This document shows positions 23,238-31,783 of a DNA stretch of 43,735 bases, piece after piece. Location: the NCBI GenBank assembly GCA_021776595.1, contig JAJFFP010000023.1, positions 1 through 43,735 of the forward strand, written 5' to 3'. Origin of the DNA: Robiginitomaculum sp. (GTDB taxonomy: Bacteria > Pseudomonadota > Alphaproteobacteria > Caulobacterales > Maricaulaceae). How positions within the stretch are numbered: the stretch's first letter is position 1; each line of letters starts with the position of its first letter. Position numbers and translations under genes: made by a program. The notes beneath the pieces are model-generated. The model was not told where the DNA came from. It was given only the letters and a program-made list of their open reading frames with translations, and did not search any database.

Positions 23238-23633
23238 ATGCAGTTCAATATATTGTTTGAAGCACCATTTGCGGTGCAGGTTCATGCCCTTGGTGCCATG
23301 AGTGCGTTTGCCCTTGGCAGTGCACAGATGGTCTTGCCCAAAGGGCGGCGGATCCACATCATTATGGGGTGGAGCTGGGTGGTGCTGATGGTGCTGGTGG
23401 CGGGCAGTGCATTTTTTATCCGGGACATCAATAATGGATCATTCAGCCCCATTCACCTGTTCATTCCATTGACCATTTTTGGTCTTTATGGCGGCCTTAC
23501 TGCCCTGATGCGCAAAGATGGAAAAGCCCATGGAAAAGCCATGCGCGGCCTGTTCAGCGGGGCGCTGGTGCTGGCCGGGCTGTTTGCCTTTCTGCCGGGT
23601 CGTCTGATGTGGGCCACCGTGTTTGGCAGCTAA
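23238..23633 (+). CDS. DUF2306-like membrane protein
   Basis: The 131-residue protein has about four hydrophobic helices. Histidines lie at helix ends (VQVHALGAMSA, IHIIMGWSWV, HLFIPLT, HGKAMRG). This pattern resembles DUF2306 proteins, where His residues have led to suggestions of haem binding, not tested here. A strong AGGAGG (23226-23231) precedes the ATG. It probably forms a two-gene unit with the DUF2141 gene. Confidence 0.75.
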   Translation: MQFNILFEAPFAVQVHALGAMSAFALGSAQMVLPKGRRIHIIMGWSWVVLMVLVAGSAFFIRDINNGSFSPIHLFIPLTIFGLYGGLTALMRKDGKAHGKAMRGLFSGALVLAGLFAFLPGRLMWATVFGS

Positions 23634-23751
23634 GCAAGGGCGATCCAACATGGCCGTTTTCCCCCGATTGGGTGTTGTTTCACTTTGAGACTCACCTCAG
23701 GCGCGATTCTTGCAAATTTAGGGACAGTATTACCAAATTGGGAAAGCGACC

Positions 23752-24864
23752 ATGTTGCACAGTGTATCCAAATTGCATCCTTCCAAGCTGTCTTTTGACA
23801 TCAAGGTGCGCTGGCGTGCGGCTCTTATGGCCCACAAAAGCTGGTCCAGCCCGTTCCTGACCCCTGAATATGCACAAAGTGTTGGCAAGGAACGCGAAGA
23901 TGCCTGCCTGATCATTGCTCGCGATCATCAGGGTCTGATTGGTATTCTGGGCGTTCATATTGGCATTGGCGGCTTTGCCCGCCCGTTGGGCGCTCCGATC
24001 AGCGATCATCAGGCTTTCATTACGGAACCCGGTTTTGAAGCACCTCTGGATGAAGTTTTGAAAGCCGCTGGTATCGGGGCCCTGTCTTTTACGGGTCTGA
24101 ATGATCCGCAAGACTGTCTGGTCAGTGAAAAAACCAGCACCAGTGTTTCGCATCTGATTGATCTGGCTGGCGGTGCTGATCACTATTTCGCCGAACAGGG
24201 CAAAGCCAATGCGAAACATTTCAAGAAAATGCGCCAGCGTGCGAGGGGTGCCATTCGTGATCATGGCACGATGGAACTGGTCCTGGACTCACAGGATCAA
24301 GCCGGGTTTGATTTGTTGATGAAATGGAAAAAAGATCAATATCGCCGAACCCGTAAATGCGATGTTCTGGCTTCAAGCTGGATTTTTGCCCTGCTAAAGC
24401 GCTTGTGGAACCAAAAAGGCCGTGTGCGTGCGGTGTTAAACGTCCTGTATCTTGGGGGAAAGCCAGCGGCGGCTGAAATAGGGCTTTATTGTAATGGCAC
24501 CTATCATTCCTGGATTGCTGCTTATGATCCTTCATTATCGCGCTGTTCACCGGGGCTGTTATTGCTGGAGGGCATTATTCGCCAATCCGGCTGTCTGGGT
24601 ATTGCGCAGATTGATATTGGTTCCGGCCATGATCATTATAAGAAATACTACGCCAATGCAGAGGCTGTTCTAATCAAGGGTATAATCCTGGGTGAGGGCT
24701 TTGCGGCGCACCAGCATCGCCTGATTGATCAATATGGCACCAGGATGCTGGCAGGTATTCCGGCGCGTCTTGCCGGTTCGATAGATTTTATCGGGGCCTG
24801 TCATCCCGGTTGGCAGGGCATGATCAGGGGTTTTGCCGGTCGCCTGACGCAATTGGCTGGTTAA
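23752..24864 (+). CDS. CelD/FemAB-like GNAT acetyltransferase
   Basis: The 370-residue cytoplasmic protein resembles the BioF2-like / CelD group of the GNAT fold (Acetyltransf_6). Support comes from the block KHFKKMRQRARG, the central YLGGKPAAAEIGLYCNGTYHSW strand pair and the later IDIGSGHDHYKKYYAN. Members are found in exopolysaccharide or cellulose gene clusters and in lipid or cell-wall modification; no such cluster is adjacent here, so the substrate is unknown. It stands alone, converging with the metallo-hydrolase gene over a 10-base gap. Confidence 0.8.
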   Translation: MLHSVSKLHPSKLSFDIKVRWRAALMAHKSWSSPFLTPEYAQSVGKEREDACLIIARDHQGLIGILGVHIGIGGFARPLGAPISDHQAFITEPGFEAPLDEVLKAAGIGALSFTGLNDPQDCLVSEKTSTSVSHLIDLAGGADHYFAEQGKANAKHFKKMRQRARGAIRDHGTMELVLDSQDQAGFDLLMKWKKDQYRRTRKCDVLASSWIFALLKRLWNQKGRVRAVLNVLYLGGKPAAAEIGLYCNGTYHSWIAAYDPSLSRCSPGLLLLEGIIRQSGCLGIAQIDIGSGHDHYKKYYANAEAVLIKGIILGEGFAAHQHRLIDQYGTRMLAGIPARLAGSIDFIGACHPGWQGMIRGFAGRLTQLAG

Positions 24865-24874
24865 ACGATAACGC

Positions 24875-25825
24875 CTAATCCAGACAGTGGATTTCACCGG
24901 TTTGCGCCACATTAAACCCGGCTTTGATGATACGGTTATATGCGGCGCTGTTCCGGTTATGGGCCGGGTTTGAATGGTTAAGGTGAATAAAGCGTATTTT
25001 CGCTTTTTCTTCTCTGGGAAGGTTGTTCAGGCGGTGCATGGTGTGACGGATCGTAGGGTGTGGAATTTTTGACATATCCCGCCCCGGCAGCTCATCACCA
25101 CTGAAAAATGTCGCATCCAGAAACAAAAGGTCATTGTCTGCAATGACCTGTTCAAGGTGCGTGCCACTGGCGTCCCATTGTTCCCAACTGTCGATATCGG
25201 GCAGGTAAATTACGCTTTTGCTCCCTGTCTCAATCCGAAAACCAACCGTTTCCGTAAACTCGGCACGGTGCGGTACCAAAAATGGTGTAATCGAGACACC
25301 TTCTTCAGGTTGGACCAGGGTGTTGTCAGATAGAGGCGAAATGGCGATATTATTTAACCGGACGAGAAGACTCCACGGGCCATTATTTTCCAGAAAGTTA
25401 AGCATTCTGGGCATGGCATAAACGGGGATGTTTTTGGCACCCATGGCCTCGCGACCAAGCTGTGCCAGACCCAGATAATGCCCAATATGGGCATGGGTGA
25501 GAAATATGCCGTTCAGCGCAAAACCACTTTTTCCTGTGGCGCGGTCCAGTGCATACATCTGGGCCTTTATGTCTGGTGTGGCATCAAAAATATAACGCGC
25601 GCCAGTTTTATAACTCACCAGAGCCATAGAGGTTGCGGGCTCTGCAAATGAGCGGTCTTGCCATGCCGGATCATTATGGTGCCCGATTTGCGGCTTGCCG
25701 GCGTCCTGTGCATTTCCAAGGATGATAAGACGGAATTGGCACTTGGCCATAGCAGAGGCACTGGCGTGTCCAGAAAGGGCAAGACTGGTCATTAGCGATA
25801 ACCAAAAGATAAACCCTCGCCCCAT
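24875..25825 (-). CDS. Exported PqqB-like metallo-beta-lactamase-fold hydrolase
   Basis: The 316-residue protein has an N-terminal signal peptide (hydrophobic core about 5-20) and a PqqB-like MBL fold. Recognisable parts are LGNAQDAGKPQ (36-46), the metal-loop THAHIGHYLGL (110-120), LFLDATFF and HLNHSNP. The usual HxHxDH motif reads HAHIGH, so the Asp is Gly115, and the Cys residues often following the PQxG block in PqqB relatives are absent. It may bind one metal or have another chemistry. No other pqq genes lie nearby, so a role in PQQ synthesis is not supported. It starts 1 base after the LysR stop, in the divL-lysR unit. Confidence 0.8.
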   Translation of the reverse strand: MGRGFIFWLSLMTSLALSGHASASAMAKCQFRLIILGNAQDAGKPQIGHHNDPAWQDRSFAEPATSMALVSYKTGARYIFDATPDIKAQMYALDRATGKSGFALNGIFLTHAHIGHYLGLAQLGREAMGAKNIPVYAMPRMLNFLENNGPWSLLVRLNNIAISPLSDNTLVQPEEGVSITPFLVPHRAEFTETVGFRIETGSKSVIYLPDIDSWEQWDASGTHLEQVIADNDLLFLDATFFSGDELPGRDMSKIPHPTIRHTMHRLNNLPREEKAKIRFIHLNHSNPAHNRNSAAYNRIIKAGFNVAQTGEIHCLD

Positions 25826-25826
25826 G

Positions 25827-26723
25827 TTACACGCCGGTCTCGGCTCGCCATAGACGGGTCTGGCGAGTCAGAAAATCCGAAAACGCCTTGATACGTTTGG
25901 AGCGGCGTAACTCTTCTGGATAGGTGAAGTATATATCAAATTCAGGTCCGTGCACCTTCGGCAAAATTCGCACCAGTTCCGGATTGCCACTGGCGATATA
26001 ATCCGGAAGCCCGGCAATGCCAACGCCATACTGCACGGCTTTCATTACGCCGTAGATATTGTCCAAAATCAAGGTTGGTTTTCTTGGATTATCGGCTTTG
26101 CGTCCGTAAGTTGCCAACCAGTCCACATTGCGTAAAGCCCCCGTGGCCCCATAAAGAATAATAGGGTGATCATCCAGATCCTCGACGCTGGCCGGACTGC
26201 CATGGGTGCTAAGGTAAGCACGCGAGGCATAAAGACTCTGTGCTACGGTAAACAGCTTGCGCTGGATCAGGTCCACCTGGGTTGGCCGCCATAACCGAAT
26301 CGCGCAATCGGCTTCCAGTTTGCCAAGGTCCAAACTGTGATCAGTCAGCATGATGTCCAGAATGATTTCAGGATAATCGGTGGTAAATTCTACCAGGCGC
26401 GGGGTAAGCCAGATTGAACCAAGCGCCACGGTCGTCGTTACCCGTAATGGTCCAAAGGGTTTTTCGCGACTATCGCGCAGGCGAGATTGCGCCAGGGCGA
26501 TGCGCTCGCTCATCCCCGCCGTGGTATCTTGCAGAATTTGCCCCTGCTCGGTCAGCAACAGGCCTCTGGCATGGCGGTGAAACAAAGGCATGCCAAGGTC
26601 TTCCTCAAGCGCGGCAATCTGGCGGGAAACCGCAGATTGGGATAAATCAAGGCGCTCGGCCGCCGAGGTCAACGAACCGGTTTCGGCGGCAGCCTGAAAA
26701 GTTTTCAGCTTGTCCCAATCCAT
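25827..26723 (-). CDS. LysR family transcriptional regulator
   Basis: The 298-residue regulator has an N-terminal winged helix-turn-helix (SLTSAAERLDLSQSAVSRQI, about 17-36) and a C-terminal type 2 periplasmic-binding-like effector domain. The start MDWDKLKTF and the RHARGLLLTEQG block match a group of LysR proteins common in alphaproteobacteria. The effector is unknown. It sits 3 bases after divL and 1 base before the PqqB-like gene, so all three are likely co-transcribed; the regulator might control the PqqB-like gene. Confidence 0.92.
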   Translation of the reverse strand: MDWDKLKTFQAAAETGSLTSAAERLDLSQSAVSRQIAALEEDLGMPLFHRHARGLLLTEQGQILQDTTAGMSERIALAQSRLRDSREKPFGPLRVTTTVALGSIWLTPRLVEFTTDYPEIILDIMLTDHSLDLGKLEADCAIRLWRPTQVDLIQRKLFTVAQSLYASRAYLSTHGSPASVEDLDDHPIILYGATGALRNVDWLATYGRKADNPRKPTLILDNIYGVMKAVQYGVGIAGLPDYIASGNPELVRILPKVHGPEFDIYFTYPEELRRSKRIKAFSDFLTRQTRLWRAETGV

Positions 26724-26726
26724 GAT

Positions 26727-29177
26727 CTAAACTTTTTCACTGGTGCCCTGCAGGGCCAGTTCCGGCGGGGCGTTTTTGGTTCTGGCCAGTCGCGGTAACA
26801 GGCAGGTCACTTTGGTGCCCTTGCCTTTTTCAGATTCCAGCCGCACCAGACCGCCATGCAAATCTATGAAAGAACTGACCAGTGCCAGACCAAGCCCGGC
26901 ACCGCCACCTTTGCCACTTTCAAATTCCTCAAAAACCTGGGCGCGTTTTTCTTCATCGATACCCACGCCATCATCACACACCCAGAATTGCACCATGTCC
27001 TCTTCGGCCTTCGCGCCAACTTCAATGGTGCAGCCCGCTTCGGTATAGGTCATGGCATTGAGCATCAGATTATAAAGCACCTGTTTCAGGCGCTGGCCAT
27101 CGGCACGTAATTTTTCTATCTGCTGGTCGCAATTCATCTTGATCTTAACCTGTGATTGTTCGGCCCTTGATTGCACCAGCGTCACCACGCCTTCAATAAT
27201 ATTGTAAGGGTCCACATCATTGAGGTTCAGCGCCAGCGTGCCCGCTTCGACGGCGGCAACATCAAGAATGTTCTCCAACATGGTGGCCAGTTGTGATGAG
27301 GCCGCATGAATGGCATCCACCGGGCCTTTCAGTTTGTCATTCAGAGGGCCGGCATAGCCGCTTTCCAAAAGATCAGCATAGCCGCTTATGGTCGTCAGTG
27401 GTGCGCGCACCTGATAGGAAACGTGTTCGACAAAATGCGATTTCAGATCGGCAGCCGCCTGTATGGCTTCGGCCCGGTCTTTGAGGGATTTCTCCACCCG
27501 CTTGCTGTCTGTGACATCCGACCAGGCAACAACACTGGCCCCATCTGGCAATGGGTGGGACAGCCAGGTCAACACCGATCCGTCCGTGCGGTTGATTTCA
27601 CCGGTCATGTGGCGGCGCATCTCGCCGCCGGGGTCGGTAATGCGCGCCTTCATTTCATCCCAGTATTGTGCGCCGGGGAACAGCGTCCTGCATTTATTGG
27701 CGATCACATCAAAGGGTTCACCCTCGGCGGCATCCTTGTCACCCAGATGCCACAGGGATTCAAACGAAGCATTATGCAGGCGCATACGACCATCAGAGCC
27801 AAACACTGCCACCGCCTCGGTCAGCTTGTCCAGCGTAGCTTTTTGCACATTGATCAAGGTGGTAAACTGGGCTTTCAGATCGATCTGGTCGGTCATGTCC
27901 TCGAAAATGAACAACAAACCGCCAAGGGGGTGGTGCAAACGCGCCAGACGTAAAATACGCCCGTCCGGCAAATGCCATAATTCATCGGGGTTTTCCGCAT
28001 TGGGCTGCTCGTTATAGTGCGCCAGTTCGGCTTCTTTCCATTCGGCATATTTGGCCTGTTCAGGGATGCGCCGGCGCGCGCGCAGAAAATCCAGCCATTG
28101 GCCGTGGCTTGGGTGTTCCGCCAGCCAGTTTTCATCAAGGCCGAATAATTTCATAAACGCTGTGTTATGGAACATCAGCTTTTGTTCCGGCGAAAAGATA
28201 ACCACCGAATCGGCTAGATGATTGAGGGTTTCATCATGGGCCCTTGCCTGTAAATCCATTTGCTTGCGTATTTGCTGGGCCTGGGTGACATCATAGGCAA
28301 TACAGGCCACACCGCCGGATATGGCAAAGGCGTTGACGGCGTAAGAGCTGGACTTACCATGGGTTACGGCGGTAATGATCTGGCTTTGCGTCTGTCTTTT
28401 TTCCAATACTGTTTTGGCGAGCGCATCGGCCTTGGGGTCCAGGGTAAGCTGGCGGGCGATGGCATCATCCAGGTCAGTGGCTTCCACAGCACGTAAATAG
28501 GCACCATTGGCCCAATCCAGCTTCATGCCTGATGACAGGCGCCAGATCGGTTGCGGGGCTTTGGAGAGCATATCGATAAAGGCGATAGGGTCTTTGGCAA
28601 CGCTATGGCGCAACTCCTCCAAACGGCCACGGGCACTGGATTCTTCCAGCCCTTTAATGGTTGAATCGGTCAGCCACAGGGCGATCTGCACCCCGGCGGC
28701 ACGGCCATCGACCTCTAAAAAATGGCCATTGGGGCCAATGATCGTCAATGAAAATGGCTCACCACGCGTATGAAGCTGGGTCAATCGTTCGCGTAAAGTG
28801 GTTTCATTACCGGCTGAATCGCGGGCCTCATAATCGGCCAGACCTTCCAGAATGGCGCTGGCCGGGTCAGCGCGATTGCGACTTTGCGCAAATTTTAACA
28901 TGCTGCCAAGAGCCACCTGGCTACCATAAATGCGCGGGATGCCCCATTGCCCATCCGGGCAATTTACCGCATCTGGCCACACCATGACCAGTCCCGGATG
29001 AGCGGCAAACAGCGAATCGGCATGATTGATTTTATCTTCCAGCGCTTCGGCGCGTCGGCGCCAGCCAAGGTTGGCTTCGCGAACCCCACGGGTTAACCGA
29101 ATGGCCCACAAGGTAACGGCCAGGGCAAAAAAAACGGCACCAAGGGCAACGATGATGGATGCGGTTTGTGCGCTCAT
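26727..29177 (-). CDS. divL: DivL-like PAS sensor kinase with tyrosine in place of histidine
   Basis: This 816-residue protein starts with one transmembrane helix (about 7-27). PAS-type sensor segments follow, then a dimerisation helix pair and a HATPase domain (N box LNAMTYTE, G1 DDGVGID, G2 GGGAGLGLAL). The phospho-acceptor block reads FVEHVSYQVRAPLTT, so residue 588 (codon TAT at 27414-27416) is Tyr where histidine kinases have His. That substitution marks DivL, the Caulobacter regulator of the DivK-CckA-CtrA cell-cycle pathway. DivL acts there mainly as a binding and sensing protein. Length is close to the 769 residues of Caulobacter DivL. A lysR and a PqqB-like gene follow closely. Confidence 0.85.
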   Translation of the reverse strand: MSAQTASIIVALGAVFFALAVTLWAIRLTRGVREANLGWRRRAEALEDKINHADSLFAAHPGLVMVWPDAVNCPDGQWGIPRIYGSQVALGSMLKFAQSRNRADPASAILEGLADYEARDSAGNETTLRERLTQLHTRGEPFSLTIIGPNGHFLEVDGRAAGVQIALWLTDSTIKGLEESSARGRLEELRHSVAKDPIAFIDMLSKAPQPIWRLSSGMKLDWANGAYLRAVEATDLDDAIARQLTLDPKADALAKTVLEKRQTQSQIITAVTHGKSSSYAVNAFAISGGVACIAYDVTQAQQIRKQMDLQARAHDETLNHLADSVVIFSPEQKLMFHNTAFMKLFGLDENWLAEHPSHGQWLDFLRARRRIPEQAKYAEWKEAELAHYNEQPNAENPDELWHLPDGRILRLARLHHPLGGLLFIFEDMTDQIDLKAQFTTLINVQKATLDKLTEAVAVFGSDGRMRLHNASFESLWHLGDKDAAEGEPFDVIANKCRTLFPGAQYWDEMKARITDPGGEMRRHMTGEINRTDGSVLTWLSHPLPDGASVVAWSDVTDSKRVEKSLKDRAEAIQAAADLKSHFVEHVSYQVRAPLTTISGYADLLESGYAGPLNDKLKGPVDAIHAASSQLATMLENILDVAAVEAGTLALNLNDVDPYNIIEGVVTLVQSRAEQSQVKIKMNCDQQIEKLRADGQRLKQVLYNLMLNAMTYTEAGCTIEVGAKAEEDMVQFWVCDDGVGIDEEKRAQVFEEFESGKGGGAGLGLALVSSFIDLHGGLVRLESEKGKGTKVTCLLPRLARTKNAPPELALQGTSEKV

Positions 29178-29326
29178 ATCTGTCTGGGAAATGCTCCGGC
29201 CTTTTGTGTTACAGGTATAGAATCATAAACATACCCATTTGTCTCCCCTCACGCGAGTAAAATTGATCCCTAAAAAATGCTGGCAAAAAAACTATGGAAC
29301 CACCCTGCGCCCCGCTATAAAGCCTT

Positions 29327-31201
29327 ATGGATTTGCAAATCACCCTGGATTTAACCACCAAAATTGCCCTGATCGTTGGTGCTGGCATTGGCGCGCAATG
29401 GTTGGGGTGGCGTCTGCAATGGCCGGCAATTGTGCTGATGAGTATTGCCGGTCTGCTACTGGGGCCGGTTTCAGCGCAAGTGCTGGGGGCTCCCCTGATC
29501 GACCCGGCCCGTGACTTTGGCGATTTTTTGCGCCCCGCCATTGCGCTGGCGGTAGCAGTAATCCTGTTTGAAGGAGGGCTTGGCCTGCATTATTCCGAAG
29601 TGCGGGCCACATCGGGGGCGGTGCTGCGTCTGGTGCTGATCGGCGCGCCTCTAGGCTGGTTGCTGGGCACCGGGGCGGCACATTATACCATGAATTTACC
29701 CTGGGGCATTGCCGCATTATTGGGGGGTATACTGGTCGTTACCGGGCCAACGGTGATCATTCCATTATTGCGTCAGGCGCGCCTTAGCGCCCGTCCGGCC
29801 TCGGTGCTGAAATGGGAAGGCATTATCAACGATCCGCTGGGCGCTGTGTTCGCGGTGATCATATTTGAGTTTATTGTGCTGGGTGATCAATTGCACCCGC
29901 AGGAAAGCGGCTTTGCCGCCGCCGCGATGCTATTGCTGCTGGCGGTTATTACCGGTGTCGTCGTCGGGGTTGGTTCCGGCTATGCCCTGGCGCTTTCGTT
30001 TCGGCGCGGCTGGGTGCCGGAATACCTCAAAGCGCCGGTCATGCTGGTCAGTGTTGTGCTGGTTTATGTTCTGGCCGAGCAGATTGCCAATGAAACCGGG
30101 CTGGTGGCGGTAACGGCGCTGGGGGTAACGCTGGCCAATATCCGTTTTGCCGCGATAGAGGAGTTGCGCCGTTTCAAGGAGGGCATCGCCACTTTGCTGG
30201 TTTCGGCGTTGTTTGTCATTCTGACTGCTGGTTTATCCATGCAGGATCTAGCCGGGCTGGACTGGCGGGTGCTTGGGTTTGTGGCGGCGATGATGTTTGT
30301 GGTGCGTCCCCTGGTCGTGTGGTTTTCCACCTTTGGCACCGACCTTAGCTGGCGTGAAACCTTACTCATTGGCTGGATAGCGCCGCGCGGCATTGTGGCC
30401 GTTGCTGTGGCCGGATTTTTTGCCTCTGAACTGGTTGCCCGTGGCCATTTTGAGGCATCGGTGCTAACGCCGCTGGTGTTTGCCATGGTTTTTGCCACGG
30501 TGTTGGCGCACGGCTTTTCTATTGCTCCTCTGGCCAGAAAACTTGGCCTTTCCTATGCCGGGCCACAAGGTCTGCTGCTGGTGGGTGCAAATCCGTGGAG
30601 CATCGCGTTGGCCAAAACCCTGGTGGAAGCAGGCACACCGGTTATTTTGGCGGATCGTATCTGGCAGAACCTCCGCCCGGCCAGACTGGACGGGATAGAG
30701 GTGTTTCATGGCGAAGTGCTATCGGAAAATGCCGAGGAAAAACTGGATCACACAAAGTTTGACTGGCTGCTCGCCGCTTCTGCCAATGAGGCCTATAATG
30801 CTCTGGTTTGCGTGGAATATGCCCCGGAACTTGGCCGTCACAAGGTGTTCCAGTGCAGTGTCAGTGATGCCATAAACGAAAAGGAACAAGGCATTTCCTT
30901 TACCGCTCGCGGGCGCACGATTATGGCGCGGGGACGCACCTATAATTCCCTGATCCGCGATTTCTGGCAGGGCTGGCGGTTCCAGCAAATCACCCCGGAT
31001 GACGATATGGACATTAAAACAGTCCTTGAAAACCTGCCCGATCAAGCCGAACCAGTGGCCGAGCGTAGCGCCAATGGGGCTTTTTCCCTGTTGGGGCCAT
31101 CGCGTCCGCCAAAAGGCGGTGCGGGCAGTGTGCTGATTGTTTTTGCCCCCGGCGGACAGAAAGGACTTGATCAAAATCAGGCTTTAGCTTCCGATTCATA
31201 A
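29327..31201 (+). CDS. CPA1-family Na+/H+ antiporter with C-terminal nucleotide-binding-like domain
   Basis: The 624-residue inner-membrane protein has about 12 hydrophobic helices in residues 5-400, with VTGPTVIIPLLR and the KWEGIINDPLGAV block typical of CPA1/NhaP exchangers (the ND pair is the expected ion site). Residues about 418-525 form a Rossmann-like TrkA-N domain (LLLVGANPWSIALAKTLVEA), which may gate transport in response to nucleotides. It exchanges Na+ or K+ for H+. Its 3' end overlaps the XRE gene by 25 bases on the opposite strand. Confidence 0.9.
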   Translation: MDLQITLDLTTKIALIVGAGIGAQWLGWRLQWPAIVLMSIAGLLLGPVSAQVLGAPLIDPARDFGDFLRPAIALAVAVILFEGGLGLHYSEVRATSGAVLRLVLIGAPLGWLLGTGAAHYTMNLPWGIAALLGGILVVTGPTVIIPLLRQARLSARPASVLKWEGIINDPLGAVFAVIIFEFIVLGDQLHPQESGFAAAAMLLLLAVITGVVVGVGSGYALALSFRRGWVPEYLKAPVMLVSVVLVYVLAEQIANETGLVAVTALGVTLANIRFAAIEELRRFKEGIATLLVSALFVILTAGLSMQDLAGLDWRVLGFVAAMMFVVRPLVVWFSTFGTDLSWRETLLIGWIAPRGIVAVAVAGFFASELVARGHFEASVLTPLVFAMVFATVLAHGFSIAPLARKLGLSYAGPQGLLLVGANPWSIALAKTLVEAGTPVILADRIWQNLRPARLDGIEVFHGEVLSENAEEKLDHTKFDWLLAASANEAYNALVCVEYAPELGRHKVFQCSVSDAINEKEQGISFTARGRTIMARGRTYNSLIRDFWQGWRFQQITPDDDMDIKTVLENLPDQAEPVAERSANGAFSLLGPSRPPKGGAGSVLIVFAPGGQKGLDQNQALASDS

Positions 31202-31392
31202 TCCAGAATATCGCCGGGCTTACATTCCAGCGCCTCGCATATTTTTTCCAGCGTGGCAAAGCGCACCCCTTTGACCTTGCCAGTGCGCAATAGCGATAAA
31301 TTCTGTTCGGTAATGCCTACACGTTCAGCCAGATCACGCGCTTTCATTTTGCGAATGGCCAGCATGACATCAAGGGTAACGATAATTGACAT
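31177..31392 (-). CDS. Small XRE/YozG-like helix-turn-helix regulator
   Basis: The 71-residue protein is almost entirely a Cro/C1-type DNA-binding domain (KARDLAERVGITEQNLSLLR, then ATLEKICEALECKPGDIL). This matches the YozG-like group, often paired with a DUF2975 membrane gene, which is not present here. AGGG lies about 8 bases before the ATG. It converges on the antiporter gene with a 25-base overlap and has a MITE-like element 57 bases behind its start. Target genes are unknown. Confidence 0.88.
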   Translation of the reverse strand: MSIIVTLDVMLAIRKMKARDLAERVGITEQNLSLLRTGKVKGVRFATLEKICEALECKPGDILDYESEAKA

Positions 31393-31449
31393 GCGCCAAC
31401 CCTATAAAACTTATTGCTAAACAGCAAGGCGGGGGTGCAGGCAGGTGTA

Positions 31450-31714
31450 GGGTCCAGACTCATTCAGATGCTTGATTTCACGAGGAGAGGTTTTTTGCTT
31501 AAACAGGAGAATGGGCGACGGAAATATGGTGTATTTTCAAGGCCTTTTGACGTCTTTAAGCGAAAAAGAACCCTCGCCTTACAGGTGCCTTTAGGAAACA
31601 CAGTCTGTCGAAACCCAGCCTTGCAAAGGCGGGTAGCCTTTGCTGCACCCGCCTTTCTTCCATTCAATATTTCCTAAAGGCATGAAATTAAACCATTTGA
31701 TTGAGTCTGGAACC
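31450..31714. mobile_element. MITE-like element, complete copy 2
   Basis: A 265-base element has 21-base imperfect terminal inverted repeats at 31450-31470 and 31694-31714 (18 of 21 matching), starting GGGTCCAGACTCATTC on the left and ending in GAGTCTGGAACC on the right. TA flanks it on both sides (31448-31449 and 31715-31716), which fits a TA target duplication. A 10-bp internal hairpin (AAAGGCGGGT 31625-31634, ACCCGCCTTT 31647-31656) is present. No transposase is encoded, so a related full-length element must supply it. TA duplication is typical of IS630/mariner or some IS5-type elements; the parent family is not identified. It lies between the XRE and PBP genes in the 391-base gap. Confidence 0.85.
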
Positions 31715-31783
31715 TAGAGGATTCACTTGCCCTTAACTGGCTTTGCATGAAAATAGTGGGGAAATTATCGTGAAGGACATTTT

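Noticed and set aside
24875-25825. PQQ biosynthesis gene pqqB
   Set aside because: Signal peptide, altered metal motif and absence of pqqA, C, D or E nearby argue against a true PqqB.
31414-31677. 87-codon open frame running through the MITE
   Set aside because: It coincides with the element and its hairpin, has no ribosome site or recognisable domain, and does not continue as an equivalent frame in copy 1.
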